A DNA stretch of 64,000 bases from Psychrobacillus sp. FSL K6-2836 (GTDB lineage Bacteria > Bacillota > Bacilli > Bacillales_A > Planococcaceae). The notes under the pieces were generated by a model. The model ran no database searches and was not told the origin of the DNA. It saw nothing but the letters and a program-made list of their open reading frames with translations. This document shows, one piece after another, positions 17,626 to 26,729 of the stretch. Where the stretch lies: NCBI RefSeq assembly GCF_038003085.1, contig NZ_JBBOOM010000001.1, forward strand, positions 2,232,001 to 2,296,000, in the 5' to 3' direction. The position numbers and the translations under genes were made by a program. How positions within the stretch are numbered: position 1 is the stretch's first letter; every line of letters starts with the position of its first letter.

Positions 17626-17662
17626 ACATCCTTTAAACAAATACGGAGTAAGGAAGGTTTAT

Positions 17663-19171
17663 ATGAACAAAAGAGAAACTGAAATAGAAACAGAAGTTAT
17701 CTTAATAGGTGCCGGAATTATGAGTGCTACTTTAGGAACATTATTGAAGGAATTAAAACCAGAATGGAAAGTTAAAGTATTTGAGAAGCTCGATAAAGCA
17801 GGAGAAGAAAGCTCTAACGAATGGAATAACGCAGGAACAGGGCACGCAGCGCTATGTGAGCTAAATTACACTTCAGCAAATCCAGACGGCTCTATAAATA
17901 TTACCAAAGCAATTAACATTAATGAACAATTCCAACTGTCAATGCAGTTTTGGTCTTATCTTGTAAACAGCAAGCTACTAAAAAATCCAGAAGACTTTAT
18001 TATGCCATTACCCCATATGAGTATGGTACAAGGAGAAGACAATGTAGCTTTTTTAAAGAAACGTTTTGAAGCAATGTCAAATAATCCTCTATTCGAAGGA
18101 ATGGAATTTTCCGATAATCCAGAAAAACTGAAGGAATGGATTCCGCTTATCATGCAAGATCGTCCAGCGACTGAAGCTATTGCAGCTACTAAAATTGACT
18201 CTGGAACGGATGTAAACTTCGGAGCTTTAACACGTATGTTGCTTGACCACCTTAAAAACCAAAACGTTGATATTAACTACAATCATAGTGTGGAAAATCT
18301 TAAACGTACGAGTGATGGCAAGTGGGAAGTGAAAGTGAAGAATGATGCTGAAGGTAAAATCGAATACCATACCGCAAAATTCGTCTTCGTCGGAGGTGGA
18401 GGCGGAAGTCTTCATTTACTACAAAAATCTGGTATACCTGAAGGAAAGCATATTGGAGGATTCCCGGTAAGTGGACTATTTTTAGTATGTAACAAGCCAG
18501 AAGTTATAGAACAGCACCATGCAAAAGTATATGGAAAAGCTAAAGTTGGTGCTCCACCAATGTCTGTTCCGCATCTTGATACTCGATTTATAGACAATAA
18601 AAAATCACTATTATTCGGACCGTTTGCTGGTTTCTCACCAAAGTTTTTAAAAACAGGTTCAATGTTGGATTTAGTAACTTCTGTAAAACCAGATAACCTA
18701 ACAACTATGTTGGCAGCAGGAGCAAAAGAGTTGTCCTTAACAAAATACTTGATCCAGCAAGTTATGCTGTCAAAAGAAAAACGTATTGAAGAATTACGAG
18801 AGTTTATCCCGAACGCTAAACTAGAGGATTGGGATACAGTAGTAGCGGGTCAACGTGTACAAGTTATAAAAGATACAGAGACTGGTGGTAAAGGAACACT
18901 TCAATTTGGTACAGAGATTGTCACTGCAGCTGATGGCTCTATCGCTGCATTGCTAGGTGCATCTCCGGGTGCTTCTACCGCTGTACACGCTATGATTGAA
19001 ATACTTTATAGATGCTTCCCGCAACAAATAGAGGAGTGGGAACCGAAAATAAAAGAAATGATTCCTTCTTATGGCGTATCGCTAATGGAAAATCCAGAGC
19101 TTTTACACGAAGTCCATACTTCAACAGCAAAGGCACTTGGTCTAAGCCAAAAAGAGGAAGTCTATAGTTAA
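17663..19171 (+). CDS. mqo: Malate:quinone oxidoreductase
   Basis: A 502-aa FAD protein that oxidises malate to oxaloacetate and passes electrons to the quinone pool at the inner face of the membrane, in the TCA cycle. The N-terminal dinucleotide fold is [14 protein letters not shown]. Family blocks follow: [19 protein letters not shown] and [20 protein letters not shown], then [15 protein letters not shown] near the C-terminus. The length is normal (about 500 aa). AAGGAAGG precedes the ATG. It stands alone with its own promoter and terminator. Presence of mqo helps placement, since Bacillus subtilis relies on Mdh only. Confidence 0.95.
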   Translation: MNKRETEIETEVILIGAGIMSATLGTLLKELKPEWKVKVFEKLDKAGEESSNEWNNAGTGHAALCELNYTSANPDGSINITKAININEQFQLSMQFWSYLVNSKLLKNPEDFIMPLPHMSMVQGEDNVAFLKKRFEAMSNNPLFEGMEFSDNPEKLKEWIPLIMQDRPATEAIAATKIDSGTDVNFGALTRMLLDHLKNQNVDINYNHSVENLKRTSDGKWEVKVKNDAEGKIEYHTAKFVFVGGGGGSLHLLQKSGIPEGKHIGGFPVSGLFLVCNKPEVIEQHHAKVYGKAKVGAPPMSVPHLDTRFIDNKKSLLFGPFAGFSPKFLKTGSMLDLVTSVKPDNLTTMLAAGAKELSLTKYLIQQVMLSKEKRIEELREFIPNAKLEDWDTVVAGQRVQVIKDTETGGKGTLQFGTEIVTAADGSIAALLGASPGASTAVHAMIEILYRCFPQQIEEWEPKIKEMIPSYGVSLMENPELLHEVHTSTAKALGLSQKEEVYS

Positions 19172-19179
19172 TTCTTTAA

Positions 19180-19230
19180 AATGAGAATCTTTAATCTGTC
19201 TATAGATAGATTAAAGATTCTTTTTTCATT
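19180..19230 (+). terminator. Rho-independent terminator of mqo
   Basis: AGAATCTTTAATCT pairs with AGATTAAAGATTCT, followed by a T run. Confidence 0.85.
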
Positions 19231-19350
19231 CTTAAGATCAAATGCAAAAAGAAAAATTCTAACATAAATTAAAATCATCGAATTGGACAAGATACTCTAT
19301 GAGGAGTACTTTTAAGTATTTCTCAAAATATTTCAATGAGGAGGACAACT

Positions 19351-19572
19351 ATGCCAAATGTAGAGGTTAAATGTGCTGTATCAAATTGTGTTTTCCATGC
19401 AAAAGGAAATGTTTGTGGAGCAGAACAAATTGAAATAGATATGGATTACAATGCAAACAACAATAATACAGAGTTTGCTTCTGAATTTGATTACCGCTCT
19501 ATTTCTGAAGAAGCCAGTCATTCTGCAGATACGTGCTGTAAAACGTTCAAGCCTAAAGAAGATCAAAAATAG
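19351..19572 (+). CDS. DUF1540 small cysteine-rich protein
   Basis: A 73-aa protein with the DUF1540 pattern: VKCAVSNCVFHAKGNVCGA at the start and DTCCKTF near the end, giving six spaced cysteines likely to bind metal. DUF1540 proteins are common in spore-forming Firmicutes; function unknown. ATG 19351 follows GAGGAGG by 6 nt; an upstream in-frame ATG lies before that site. Confidence 0.8.
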   Translation: MPNVEVKCAVSNCVFHAKGNVCGAEQIEIDMDYNANNNNTEFASEFDYRSISEEASHSADTCCKTFKPKEDQK

Positions 19573-19941
19573 TATTATTTTTAATAGTACTGAAATGAGG
19601 TCCAATTATTTAGGTTTAATATTGGCAGATGTAAACTAAACATTGAGATTAGAGAGGGACTAGAGGGAAGTGTCCTTTAGTCCCCCTTAATAAGAGGGAA
19701 TTATATTAGAGGCATATTTACTGAAAAAAAGTTGACCTATTTTTGGATAGTGATATTCTAAAAATAGATAGCTTTTATAAATACAAAGGATACCTTGCGT
19801 TTAAGGTATCCTTTGTTCGTTTATCATTGATACAATATTTAAAGTGCAACCTTACGGAATAAGTTCAAGATACCATACTTCTGGACCGTTATACTTAAAT
19901 GGTTTTTTATTCTATGTCTTATGTAAGAAAGTAGGTTTTAT
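19573..19941. other. Intergenic region with two hairpins
   Basis: No gene. A hairpin at 19784-19815 (CAAAGGATACCTT paired with AAGGTATCCTTTG) looks like a terminator. A weaker GGGACTAGAGG/CCTTTAGTCCC stem lies at about 19655-19683. Confidence 0.5.
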
Positions 19942-20658
19942 ATGGATACAGTACTATTCTTTGCAATTATTTTAGTGGCCTCCATTCTCCAAACGAGTAC
20001 CGGATTTGGTTTTTCTATTTTGGCTACTCCCTTCCTTCTTTTGATATTTGAACCAATGGAAGCAATACAAATTAACCTGTTGTTATCATTAGTTATTTCT
20101 GGTGCATTAATAACTAAGATTATAAAGGATATAGATTTTGACGTGTTAAAAAGATTTATACTTGGAAGTGTCACAGGACTGCCAATAGGAATTATTGTTT
20201 TTTTACTAATAGATATTAATAATATTAAATTGGGAATAAGTCTTATCATCTTAGTTTTAACAATAATGCTTATACTTAGATTTAGAATAAAACAGAATAA
20301 AAAAAGAGATTTGATTGTGGGCGGATTATCAGGTTCTCTAACAACAAGTATAGGGATGCCTGGACCACCTTTATTGTTATACTTTTCCGGTACAGATACT
20401 CAAAAAGAAAAGTTGCGGGGTACTACGCTGGCGTTTTATTTATTTATCTATTCAGTGAGTCTAATAATCCAAGTAATTTTTGCGGGAACAAGCAAAACAG
20501 TTTGGATATCTAGCGGAATTGCTTTACCAATTGTATTAATTGGACTGTACTTGGGTCAACTATTATTTAAGCGGATTAACCAAAAGCTATTTCGTATATT
20601 TACATATGTCATTTTGTTGTTTACGGGATTATATTTGCTTTTTGAGAGCTTGGGCTAG
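19942..20658 (+). CDS. TauE/SafE-family sulfite or organosulfur exporter
   Basis: A 238-aa protein with seven or eight membrane segments and the family blocks TSTGFGFSILATPFLL near residues 18-33 and SLTTSIGMPGPPLLLYF in the second half. TauE/SafE proteins move sulfite, sulfoacetate or related anions. The Shine-Dalgarno site is weak. No sulfur-metabolism gene is adjacent, so the substrate is open. Confidence 0.8.
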   Translation: MDTVLFFAIILVASILQTSTGFGFSILATPFLLLIFEPMEAIQINLLLSLVISGALITKIIKDIDFDVLKRFILGSVTGLPIGIIVFLLIDINNIKLGISLIILVLTIMLILRFRIKQNKKRDLIVGGLSGSLTTSIGMPGPPLLLYFSGTDTQKEKLRGTTLAFYLFIYSVSLIIQVIFAGTSKTVWISSGIALPIVLIGLYLGQLLFKRINQKLFRIFTYVILLFTGLYLLFESLG

Positions 20659-20697
20659 TTGAACAGGTGTTTAAACCATTAATAAAAATAAAAAGAA

Positions 20698-20727
20698 GGA
20701 GAATGCTTGATATATAAAGCATTCTCC
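20698..20727. terminator. Bidirectional terminator between convergent genes
   Basis: GGAGAATGCTT pairs with AAGCATTCTCC around a 7-nt loop, between the TauE gene and the leftward ECF S-component gene. Confidence 0.75.
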
Positions 20728-20737
20728 ACTTTTAAAG

Positions 20738-21271
20738 TTATTTAAAATATGGAATTTTTTTCATTACTACACAAACGGGGATGGCTACGCAAAGTCCTAC
20801 AACATTTTGTACGATGTTCCCAGGAATAGAGGCCGCTGGTACAATCCAACTTTTAAATATGATTGCTTCTCCAAGATAATAGACACCTAGCATAAAAGGA
20901 ATCGAAACAATCGTTGCAATTAAATTGAGTGCTAAACTACTTCCGTTGCGTCCCTTCGACCAAGCAATTTTACCCACGATATATCCTTGCAAGCCGCGTG
21001 CTAAAAACGTAATTGGTGCCCATAAAATCCAAGGACCTACTAAATCGAATAAACCCATACCAACAGCACCAGCAATAGCACCTTTTTTAGGACCAAATAA
21101 AATAGAAGAGATAAAGAGTACAGCTGTCCCAAGGTGAACTAAACCGCCGTTTGCTGTGATAGGTAATTTAATGTTTAACATAACTGTAGCAATGAAGACA
21201 AGGGCAATTAACATAGATGTAATAATTAAATCGAAAGTACGTGCCGGGGAATAGCTTATTGTTTTTTGCAT
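20738..21271 (-). CDS. ECF transporter substrate-binding (S) component
   Basis: A 177-aa protein with about five or six membrane segments, of the PF07155-like vitamin-uptake S-component type (LGTAVLFISSILFGPKKGAI, then GLFDLVGPWILWAPITFLARG). It would bind a vitamin or cofactor and use the shared EcfA/EcfA'/EcfT module encoded elsewhere. ATG 21271 follows AAGGAAGG by 8 nt; the upstream in-frame ATG lies before it. No recognisable riboswitch was found upstream, so the vitamin cannot be named. Confidence 0.75.
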   Translation of the reverse strand: MQKTISYSPARTFDLIITSMLIALVFIATVMLNIKLPITANGGLVHLGTAVLFISSILFGPKKGAIAGAVGMGLFDLVGPWILWAPITFLARGLQGYIVGKIAWSKGRNGSSLALNLIATIVSIPFMLGVYYLGEAIIFKSWIVPAASIPGNIVQNVVGLCVAIPVCVVMKKIPYFK

Positions 21272-21614
21272 AGTTAAAACCTTCCTTTTCAATGATTTTT
21301 ATGAGTTAAGAATTACATTAACAAGAAATTGGTCTTTTTAAAAGTATCAATTTTACAAAAAATGTAGTGGTCAGTTTATAGAGGAATCGATCAAATTATA
21401 TGTTTTCCTAAACAGTCTACGATTAAAAGAGGGTTGATTTATTAATTTACATAGTTAAAGGACTTTTAAATTGAATATCGAATATAAAATAAGGATAAAT
21501 AATCTGAAGTGACGAGTCATTTGAGAATTGTGGGGGAAGGGATGCTTTAACTAAGTATCATTCATCTTCACCTATTAATTGATCAATTGAAACTTTGCCG
21601 AAGGGAACACAATT
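21272..21614. other. Intergenic region between divergent genes
   Basis: About 340 bp without a gene, holding both promoters. I looked for THI-box, RFN, preQ1 and other vitamin-riboswitch cores and saw none. Confidence 0.4.
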
Positions 21615-22166
21615 ATGGAACAGAAAATAAAAATTGAGAGACATAATCCCGAGTGGGAAAAAACATTTCGTTGTTTATCTTCTATTTATCAAAAAAAATT
21701 AGGGAGCTTAATACTGTCTATTGAACATGTAGGTAGCACATCGGTAAAAGGATTAAGTTCTAAACCAATAATCGATATTGATATTGTCATCCAAAATAAC
21801 CATCTACTTCCTCCAGTGATAAAAGGACTCGAGGAATTAGGTTACTATCATGAAGGAGATTTGGGAATTAAGAATAGGGAAGCTTTTGCCAGAACCAATC
21901 AAAATGTCCCAAAAGACAATGAAGGTACAATCTGGATGGCACATCATTTATATGTATGTCTTCAAAATAGCGAAGAATTAAAGCGTCATCTAATTTTTAG
22001 AGATTACTTACGGCAGAATCTCGATGCTGCACATGCATATGAAAGTTTAAAAAAAGAATTAGCGAGAAGTACAAATGACAGAGAATCTTATACGCGCGGA
22101 AAAGGAGATTTTATAGAGTCCATCTTAAATAATCCCAAGAGGATTCAAATATTTAAGAAAAGGTGA
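21615..22166 (+). CDS. GrpB/UPF0157 family protein (nucleotidyltransferase fold)
   Basis: A 183-aa protein with the GrpB pattern: YxxxW-like HNPEWEKTF, then SIEHVGSTSVKGLSSKPIID and DIDIVI, then HHLYVCLQNS. The GS(T)SV..L..KPIID block is the nucleotidyltransferase core. The family is sometimes annotated as dephospho-CoA kinase-like, but its biochemical role is unclear. It is followed after 12 bp by a membrane protein gene, probably co-transcribed. Confidence 0.8.
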   Translation: MEQKIKIERHNPEWEKTFRCLSSIYQKKLGSLILSIEHVGSTSVKGLSSKPIIDIDIVIQNNHLLPPVIKGLEELGYYHEGDLGIKNREAFARTNQNVPKDNEGTIWMAHHLYVCLQNSEELKRHLIFRDYLRQNLDAAHAYESLKKELARSTNDRESYTRGKGDFIESILNNPKRIQIFKKR

Positions 22167-22178
22167 AATGAAGGAAGT

Positions 22179-23030
22179 GTGAACTATATAAAAACCTTTA
22201 AAAAGGGAGTGAAGAATATTATTAGTAAAGTTGCTCCTTATATTTTCATCATTGGCCTATTCTGTATAGTATTGGACGGGCTTTGGATTGTAGAGTCATA
22301 TGATTCGATTGTTTCCTATCCAAGAGAGGCATTTGTTTATTTAATAGTAGGGATGTGTTTGATCGCTATCTCCTACTTCTTATTTAAATTTAAAAAGCCT
22401 CTAGATTTAGAAGTACAGAAAGGGTCTGAGCAGAAAGATAATAGAGTGTATATTCGTAGAGTATGGGATGAAAGAGATATATTGGGCGGGAGATTGGTAG
22501 TTGTTCTCTTAATCGTTTTAGTTATTATCTCCATTTTTGATTTTGGATTAGCCGTCAGTTTATTATCACCGATAATATTCTGTGGAATGGTTGTAGTAGC
22601 TTTTCTCTATTCGATGTACCATGATGATATGGAAATGGAAGATGACGAAAAATTAAAATCAAAAACCGCTAAATTTCGAAAGCTTATGAGTTTAATTGAT
22701 TATAGAAATCATTTTTATAGCTTGTCTTTGTTTCTATTCATAGTAATAATTTTCTCCTACTTAATAACGAAAAAGCTAGGATATACATTTACTGAAATAA
22801 GTGGTGGTATGAATGTAATGACTTTAGAAGGTGGAATGTATTGCTTGTCTGGACTTATTTTTTTGTGTGGGTTCGTCTATATCATCCATCACGTGGACTT
22901 TTTGGGAATTCGACAGGCAAAACAGAATTATGAAAAGGTTCTAAGAATCCATTTTATAGAACTTATTTTTGTGGGAATAGTTTTCTTTATCTGGTTAATT
23001 TCTTTAGTGTTTGGATACCAGAGTCCATAG
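22179..23030 (+). CDS. Hypothetical multi-pass membrane protein
   Basis: A 283-aa protein with about seven hydrophobic segments in three groups (about 17-70, 108-145, 180-280) and two charged cytoplasmic loops (for example DDMEMEDDEKLKSKTAKFRK). It starts at GTG 22179 with GAAGGAAG directly upstream. No family recognised. It probably shares a message with the GrpB gene. Confidence 0.55.
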   Translation: MNYIKTFKKGVKNIISKVAPYIFIIGLFCIVLDGLWIVESYDSIVSYPREAFVYLIVGMCLIAISYFLFKFKKPLDLEVQKGSEQKDNRVYIRRVWDERDILGGRLVVVLLIVLVIISIFDFGLAVSLLSPIIFCGMVVVAFLYSMYHDDMEMEDDEKLKSKTAKFRKLMSLIDYRNHFYSLSLFLFIVIIFSYLITKKLGYTFTEISGGMNVMTLEGGMYCLSGLIFLCGFVYIIHHVDFLGIRQAKQNYEKVLRIHFIELIFVGIVFFIWLISLVFGYQSP

Positions 23031-23052
23031 TCTAAGTTAAACAAATAAAGCC

Positions 23053-23086
23053 GGAAAAAGTGAGGTTGTATAAAACCACTTTTTCC
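23053..23086. terminator. Hairpin between convergent genes
   Basis: GGAAAAAGTG pairs with CACTTTTTCC, with a short inner stem. It serves the rightward membrane-protein gene and possibly the leftward peptidase gene. Confidence 0.6.
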
Positions 23087-23104
23087 AGCATTGTCTTTGA
23101 AACA

Positions 23105-24295
23105 TTAAACGTACAGTCCTGCTAAAAAGATTCCCAATGCCTCTTCATAGATTTCATCAAATTGGGAGAGAGGCAGGGGATTTGTTCCTGTGCCGAGCTC
23201 GACAGTAAAGCCAGGTCTGCGCCAATCTTGGATAAACCAGTCCTTATAGCCAGCATAGCTATCAATTGTTTGTACAGGTTCGTATCCACTGACTCTACTA
23301 AACTCAGTAACCATTGCTTCGGACTCTGGTGGTTCGAGGTTTTCAAATCCCCAATAGATCACTTCTCCTTGTGTGTGAAATGCTAGTACTCTTGCAAAAT
23401 CACGACTCCTTGTCAAATCTGCCATCGCAATTGCTTCTGGCTCCGATAATGGACTTTCTCCCCCATAATCTCTCGGACCCGGAACTTTAGGGTTTCGTGC
23501 TCGTTCTAGATCCCATTTCGCAGGAAATTGATCATTTAAGTCGACACCTCTGATATTTGCTTTCCATCCGGAAAAATCAGAGCTACCATTATTCCACTCA
23601 ATCACTCTACTTCTCCAAGGGCTTTCATCAGGAACCCCATTTATCACGAGATCCACACCATCGGGATTCACCATTGGAACTAAGGACAATGAGGTTTGTG
23701 AATACAATGGGAAGGTATCAAGTCCACGAATAGCAGTTTGGTTAGTTAAGGACAATGCGTAATCATTTAAAAAGGTTAATAGGATGGGTGTCGTAATCCA
23801 TTCATTCGCATGAAAGGAAGCATTGTAATGAACCTTTTTTTCACCACTGCCTATTAAAATTTCAGGCAATTGTCGATTTTCGACTGAATTACCGATAGCA
23901 GATACCAGTAAGAATGGATAAACAGTTTGTAATTGCCTAATATCATTCATCATCGTACTGTAATTGTAATTTTGCTTTCCGTTCACAATCCTCCAAGTTA
24001 CTCTTACGGGAACGTTAATTGTCTGTCCGATTTGTAGTCGTATTGGATTGAGAGTAGGATTACTTAGAAGAAGTGCATCTAGTGGAAGATTTCTACTGCT
24101 AGCAATAGACCATAAGGAGTCTCCGGTTCTAATTTGATACTCAGTAGTAACGAATCCTGGAATTTGAATACGTGAACCTACCGAAAGTATTTGTGGGTTA
24201 ATATTTCGGTTAGAATCAATAATAAGTCTAATAGGAATCCTGAATAATTGGCTATAATACCAAAGTGAATCCCCGGGTCTAACATATACATCCAT
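23105..24295 (-). CDS. LysM/M14 gamma-D-glutamyl-meso-diaminopimelate-type peptidase
   Basis: A 396-aa protein with two N-terminal LysM domains (residues about 2-45 and 48-93: RPGDSLWYYSQLF and RTGDSLWSIASS), then an M14 carboxypeptidase domain. Zinc ligands are seen in HANEW (His-x-x-Glu) and FHTQGEV, and the catalytic Glu in VELGTG. This is the domain plan of Bacillus endopeptidase I and YqgT, which cut gamma-D-Glu-meso-Dpm bonds in wall peptides, often in sporulating cells. No signal peptide, as in those enzymes. ATG 24295 follows GGAGGG by 7 nt. Confidence 0.88.
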   Translation of the reverse strand: MDVYVRPGDSLWYYSQLFRIPIRLIIDSNRNINPQILSVGSRIQIPGFVTTEYQIRTGDSLWSIASSRNLPLDALLLSNPTLNPIRLQIGQTINVPVRVTWRIVNGKQNYNYSTMMNDIRQLQTVYPFLLVSAIGNSVENRQLPEILIGSGEKKVHYNASFHANEWITTPILLTFLNDYALSLTNQTAIRGLDTFPLYSQTSLSLVPMVNPDGVDLVINGVPDESPWRSRVIEWNNGSSDFSGWKANIRGVDLNDQFPAKWDLERARNPKVPGPRDYGGESPLSEPEAIAMADLTRSRDFARVLAFHTQGEVIYWGFENLEPPESEAMVTEFSRVSGYEPVQTIDSYAGYKDWFIQDWRRPGFTVELGTGTNPLPLSQFDEIYEEALGIFLAGLYV

Positions 24296-24485
24296 GTCGT
24301 TCCCTCCTTTCGATGAAAAGACCAATCATAAAAGTATATGAAACTAAACGAGAAAAAGTGAGACGTAGTATGAAGGTCTAGTCATCCTCCGACCATAATA
24401 GCAAGAATGAGGTCGCCGTATTGTAGAACTGTTGATAGAATGGATTACAAGATATCAAATGAGGACGGTGAATATTTTGATTTTG

Positions 24486-25061
24486 ATGAATACTCTCCAT
24501 CTTTCCTTCGAGGAAATGTGGGATAAGATTATGACCTGCGATCGAATGTACGATGGACTATTTTACACGGCAGTTAAAACGACGAAAATATATTGCCGTC
24601 CTTCTTGTCGATCGAGAAAGCCCAAAATGAAAAACGTAGAATTTTTTCAGGGTATTCAAGAGGTTGAAAAAGCGGGATATCGTGCGTGTAAAAGGTGTAA
24701 GCCAGAGGTTGAGCACTCCCCCCATATAGAAGTTGTAAAAAAAGTCATTGGTTTTTTAGTTAATAACTATAAACAAAAGCTAGAGTTGCAGGAGATCGCA
24801 AATCATGTTGGGCTGAGTCCGTATTATTTGGAACGATTATTTAAAGAGGAAACTGGTGAAACCCCTCGTAGCTATTTAGAGAAAATCCGAATAGATAAAG
24901 CCGTCTATCTGTTGAAAAATACGAGCTTAACTAATTTAGAGGTTTGCTATGAAACTGGTTTCCAAAGCTCATCAAACTTTTATAAGGTTTTTCGGTGTTT
25001 ACAAAACTGCTCCCCAAGTGAGTATAGAAAACAAAAAGACAAGGATGAGTTAGATGGATAA
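24486..25061 (+). CDS. adaA: AdaA-type methylphosphotriester sensor and transcriptional activator
   Basis: A protein of about 191 aa. An Ada zinc domain (residues about 14-80) has the four-cysteine pattern YCRPSC ... CKRC; the first Cys accepts a methyl group from methylphosphotriesters. An AraC-type HTH (about 90-185: LELQEIANHVGLSPYYLERL) then activates the adaptive response genes. It overlaps adaB by 8 bp, as in Bacillus subtilis adaAB. The start is uncertain: ATG 24486 matches the family N-terminus but has no good Shine-Dalgarno site, and TTG 24477 is better spaced from GAGGACGG. Confidence 0.85.
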   Translation: MNTLHLSFEEMWDKIMTCDRMYDGLFYTAVKTTKIYCRPSCRSRKPKMKNVEFFQGIQEVEKAGYRACKRCKPEVEHSPHIEVVKKVIGFLVNNYKQKLELQEIANHVGLSPYYLERLFKEETGETPRSYLEKIRIDKAVYLLKNTSLTNLEVCYETGFQSSSNFYKVFRCLQNCSPSEYRKQKDKDELDG

Positions 25062-25542
25062 ATTATATACAGTAGACTACAAATCACCAATTGGGATTTT
25101 AGAAATAAAAGGGACAGATCAAGCCATAAGTTCCATTCTTTTTGTAGAAAGAGAAGTAATGGAAAATACGTTGCAGGAGAATACTCCTCAGGTTCTAAAA
25201 GATTGCCTTGCTCAAATAGATGATTACTTTAAAGGAGAGCTGCATGAGTTTACCTTTCCATACGTGGTGAATGGAACTATTTTCCAACAGTCTGTGTGGA
25301 ATGCTTTAAAAGGTATTTCCTATGCAGAAACAGGATCCTATAAAGATATTGCGATTTCTATTGGCAATGAAAAAGCAATACGCGCGGTAGGAAGTGCCAA
25401 TGGTAAAAATAAGTTAACTATCGTAATACCCTGTCATCGAATCATTGGTACAAATGGTAAGCTAACAGGCTATGCAGGAGGCCTCTGGAGAAAAGAGTGG
25501 TTACTTCAGCATGAACAGAAGGTTAAAAACACAAGGTTATAA
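25054..25542 (+). CDS. adaB: Methylated-DNA--protein-cysteine methyltransferase
   Basis: A 162-aa suicide DNA-repair enzyme that moves methyl groups from O6-methylguanine to its own Cys. The active site is IVIPCHRII (Cys near residue 128), with the downstream GYAGGLWRKEWLL block. It is translationally coupled to adaA and length is normal. The pair forms the adaptive response to alkylation. Confidence 0.92.
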   Translation: MDKLYTVDYKSPIGILEIKGTDQAISSILFVEREVMENTLQENTPQVLKDCLAQIDDYFKGELHEFTFPYVVNGTIFQQSVWNALKGISYAETGSYKDIAISIGNEKAIRAVGSANGKNKLTIVIPCHRIIGTNGKLTGYAGGLWRKEWLLQHEQKVKNTRL

Positions 25543-25564
25543 AAGGTAATTGGAAATAAATAAA

Positions 25565-25812
25565 GAGACTGGGACAGAAGTAGAAATTTTATTGGATAAG
25601 GAGAAAATTTTAGTAAATAATGGATATTTAATAAAATTGATTGAAATGGAGGGGCGACTCCTACAGGAATAGCGTGGCGCCTGAGACTACAGGCAGGCTC
25701 AGGCCACGCCCGTGGAAAGCATCCCTGGAATGGAAATCAATTTTATGCACAGCAAAAAAATAGCATTTTTCTCACAGAGAAAAATGCTATTTTGGGGTTC
25801 TGTCCCAGCCTC
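25565..25812. repeat. 250-bp inverted-end intergenic repeat
   Basis: Ends are GAGACTGGGACAGAA and TTCTGTCCCAGCCTC, complementary with one G-U. Inside lie a GC-rich stem (GCGTGGCGCCTGAGAC with GCTCAGGCCACGC, near 25670-25710) and a perfect stem AAAATAGCATTTTTCTC/GAGAAAAATGCTATTTT (25757-25794). The GC-rich middle stands out from the AT-rich surroundings. I recall similar GGCGACTCC..GGAAAGC blocks scattered in many Bacillales genomes. It probably terminates the convergent adaAB and laccase-domain genes. Confidence 0.7.
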
Positions 25813-25822
25813 TTGTAGATGA

Positions 25823-26584
25823 TTAATCTTTTCTCATTATAAAGCTTAAATGTCTTCCCGCTTGTTTATCTTCACGATAGGAGAATCCATCTGGACTCAA
25901 AAATGTGCAGGTAGGATCGATTGTAATTTGGTCAGAAGGGATTCCAGCAAGTTCGCATTGTTTTTTTACAGTCAACTGATTATCAATATGATATTTGTTG
26001 GTGGATTCCTTATAATACATAAAGTCATTGGCATAGCCCAAGTCTTTAAATTTTACATAGACATCTGCATCGACCTCAAATTTCTCTTGGCTTAGTGCAG
26101 CACCTATTTGAACATGGAAGTCACTTGGATTACAGTTTTCCACCTCCATTAAATGCTTAAATAGCTTGGGGGTAATTTCCTTAATCGTTCCTTGCCAACC
26201 CGAATGAATGACACCAATAAGACCATTTACGTTATTGTATAAAATAACTGGAACACAATCCGCAGTAAAGCTAGTTAGAACAATATTTGGTTCAAATGTA
26301 TACAGGGCATCCGTATTAGCTATTGCTGTATCTTTCCTTCTGGCGCCAGATCCTTTATCTTCAAGTGTTACTCGATGAAAATGAACGCTATGAGTTTGAT
26401 TGGCACAAACGAAATTATCAATCCCACAAGATAGAGAAGTTGCTAACTTTTTACGGTTTTCTAAAATATGCTCTGGATTTATACATGCATGTAAAGCCAT
26501 ATTTCCCTGTTCTAATTCCTTTTTATCCTTCATTGTCATCCCTGCGATTATCTTTTCATTGTTTACATACATTTTTATCTTCAT
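25823..26584 (-). CDS. Multicopper-polyphenol-oxidase-fold protein (YlmD/YfiH/PgeF family)
   Basis: A 253-aa protein of the laccase-domain family PF02578. The core is SFTADCVPVILYN, then GVIHSGWQGT, whose Cys and His bind zinc together with a His earlier in CANQTHSV. Members act as purine nucleoside phosphorylase/adenosine deaminase-like enzymes or edit wall-precursor errors (PgeF). ATG 26584 follows AGGTGA by 5 nt. The gene stands alone, unlike ylmD in the ftsZ region, so it may be a second copy. Confidence 0.82.
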   Translation of the reverse strand: MKIKMYVNNEKIIAGMTMKDKKELEQGNMALHACINPEHILENRKKLATSLSCGIDNFVCANQTHSVHFHRVTLEDKGSGARRKDTAIANTDALYTFEPNIVLTSFTADCVPVILYNNVNGLIGVIHSGWQGTIKEITPKLFKHLMEVENCNPSDFHVQIGAALSQEKFEVDADVYVKFKDLGYANDFMYYKESTNKYHIDNQLTVKKQCELAGIPSDQITIDPTCTFLSPDGFSYREDKQAGRHLSFIMRKD

Positions 26585-26666
26585 ATGATCACCTAATGTC
26601 ACTATATAATAGTGTGTTTTAAATGTATAGGAAATACAATACTACCAATGTGGTCTTCGTCTAAAG

Positions 26667-26695
26667 TTGACCTGGAAATGTTATACTCATACTAT
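26667..26695 (+). promoter_or_regulatory. Sigma-A promoter of glnK-glnL
   Basis: TTGACC (26667-26672), 17-nt spacer, TACTAT (26690-26695), 34 nt before the gene. Confidence 0.6.
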
Positions 26696-26729
26696 TAAAT
26701 ACATACATCCATACATACAGGAGAGTTTT

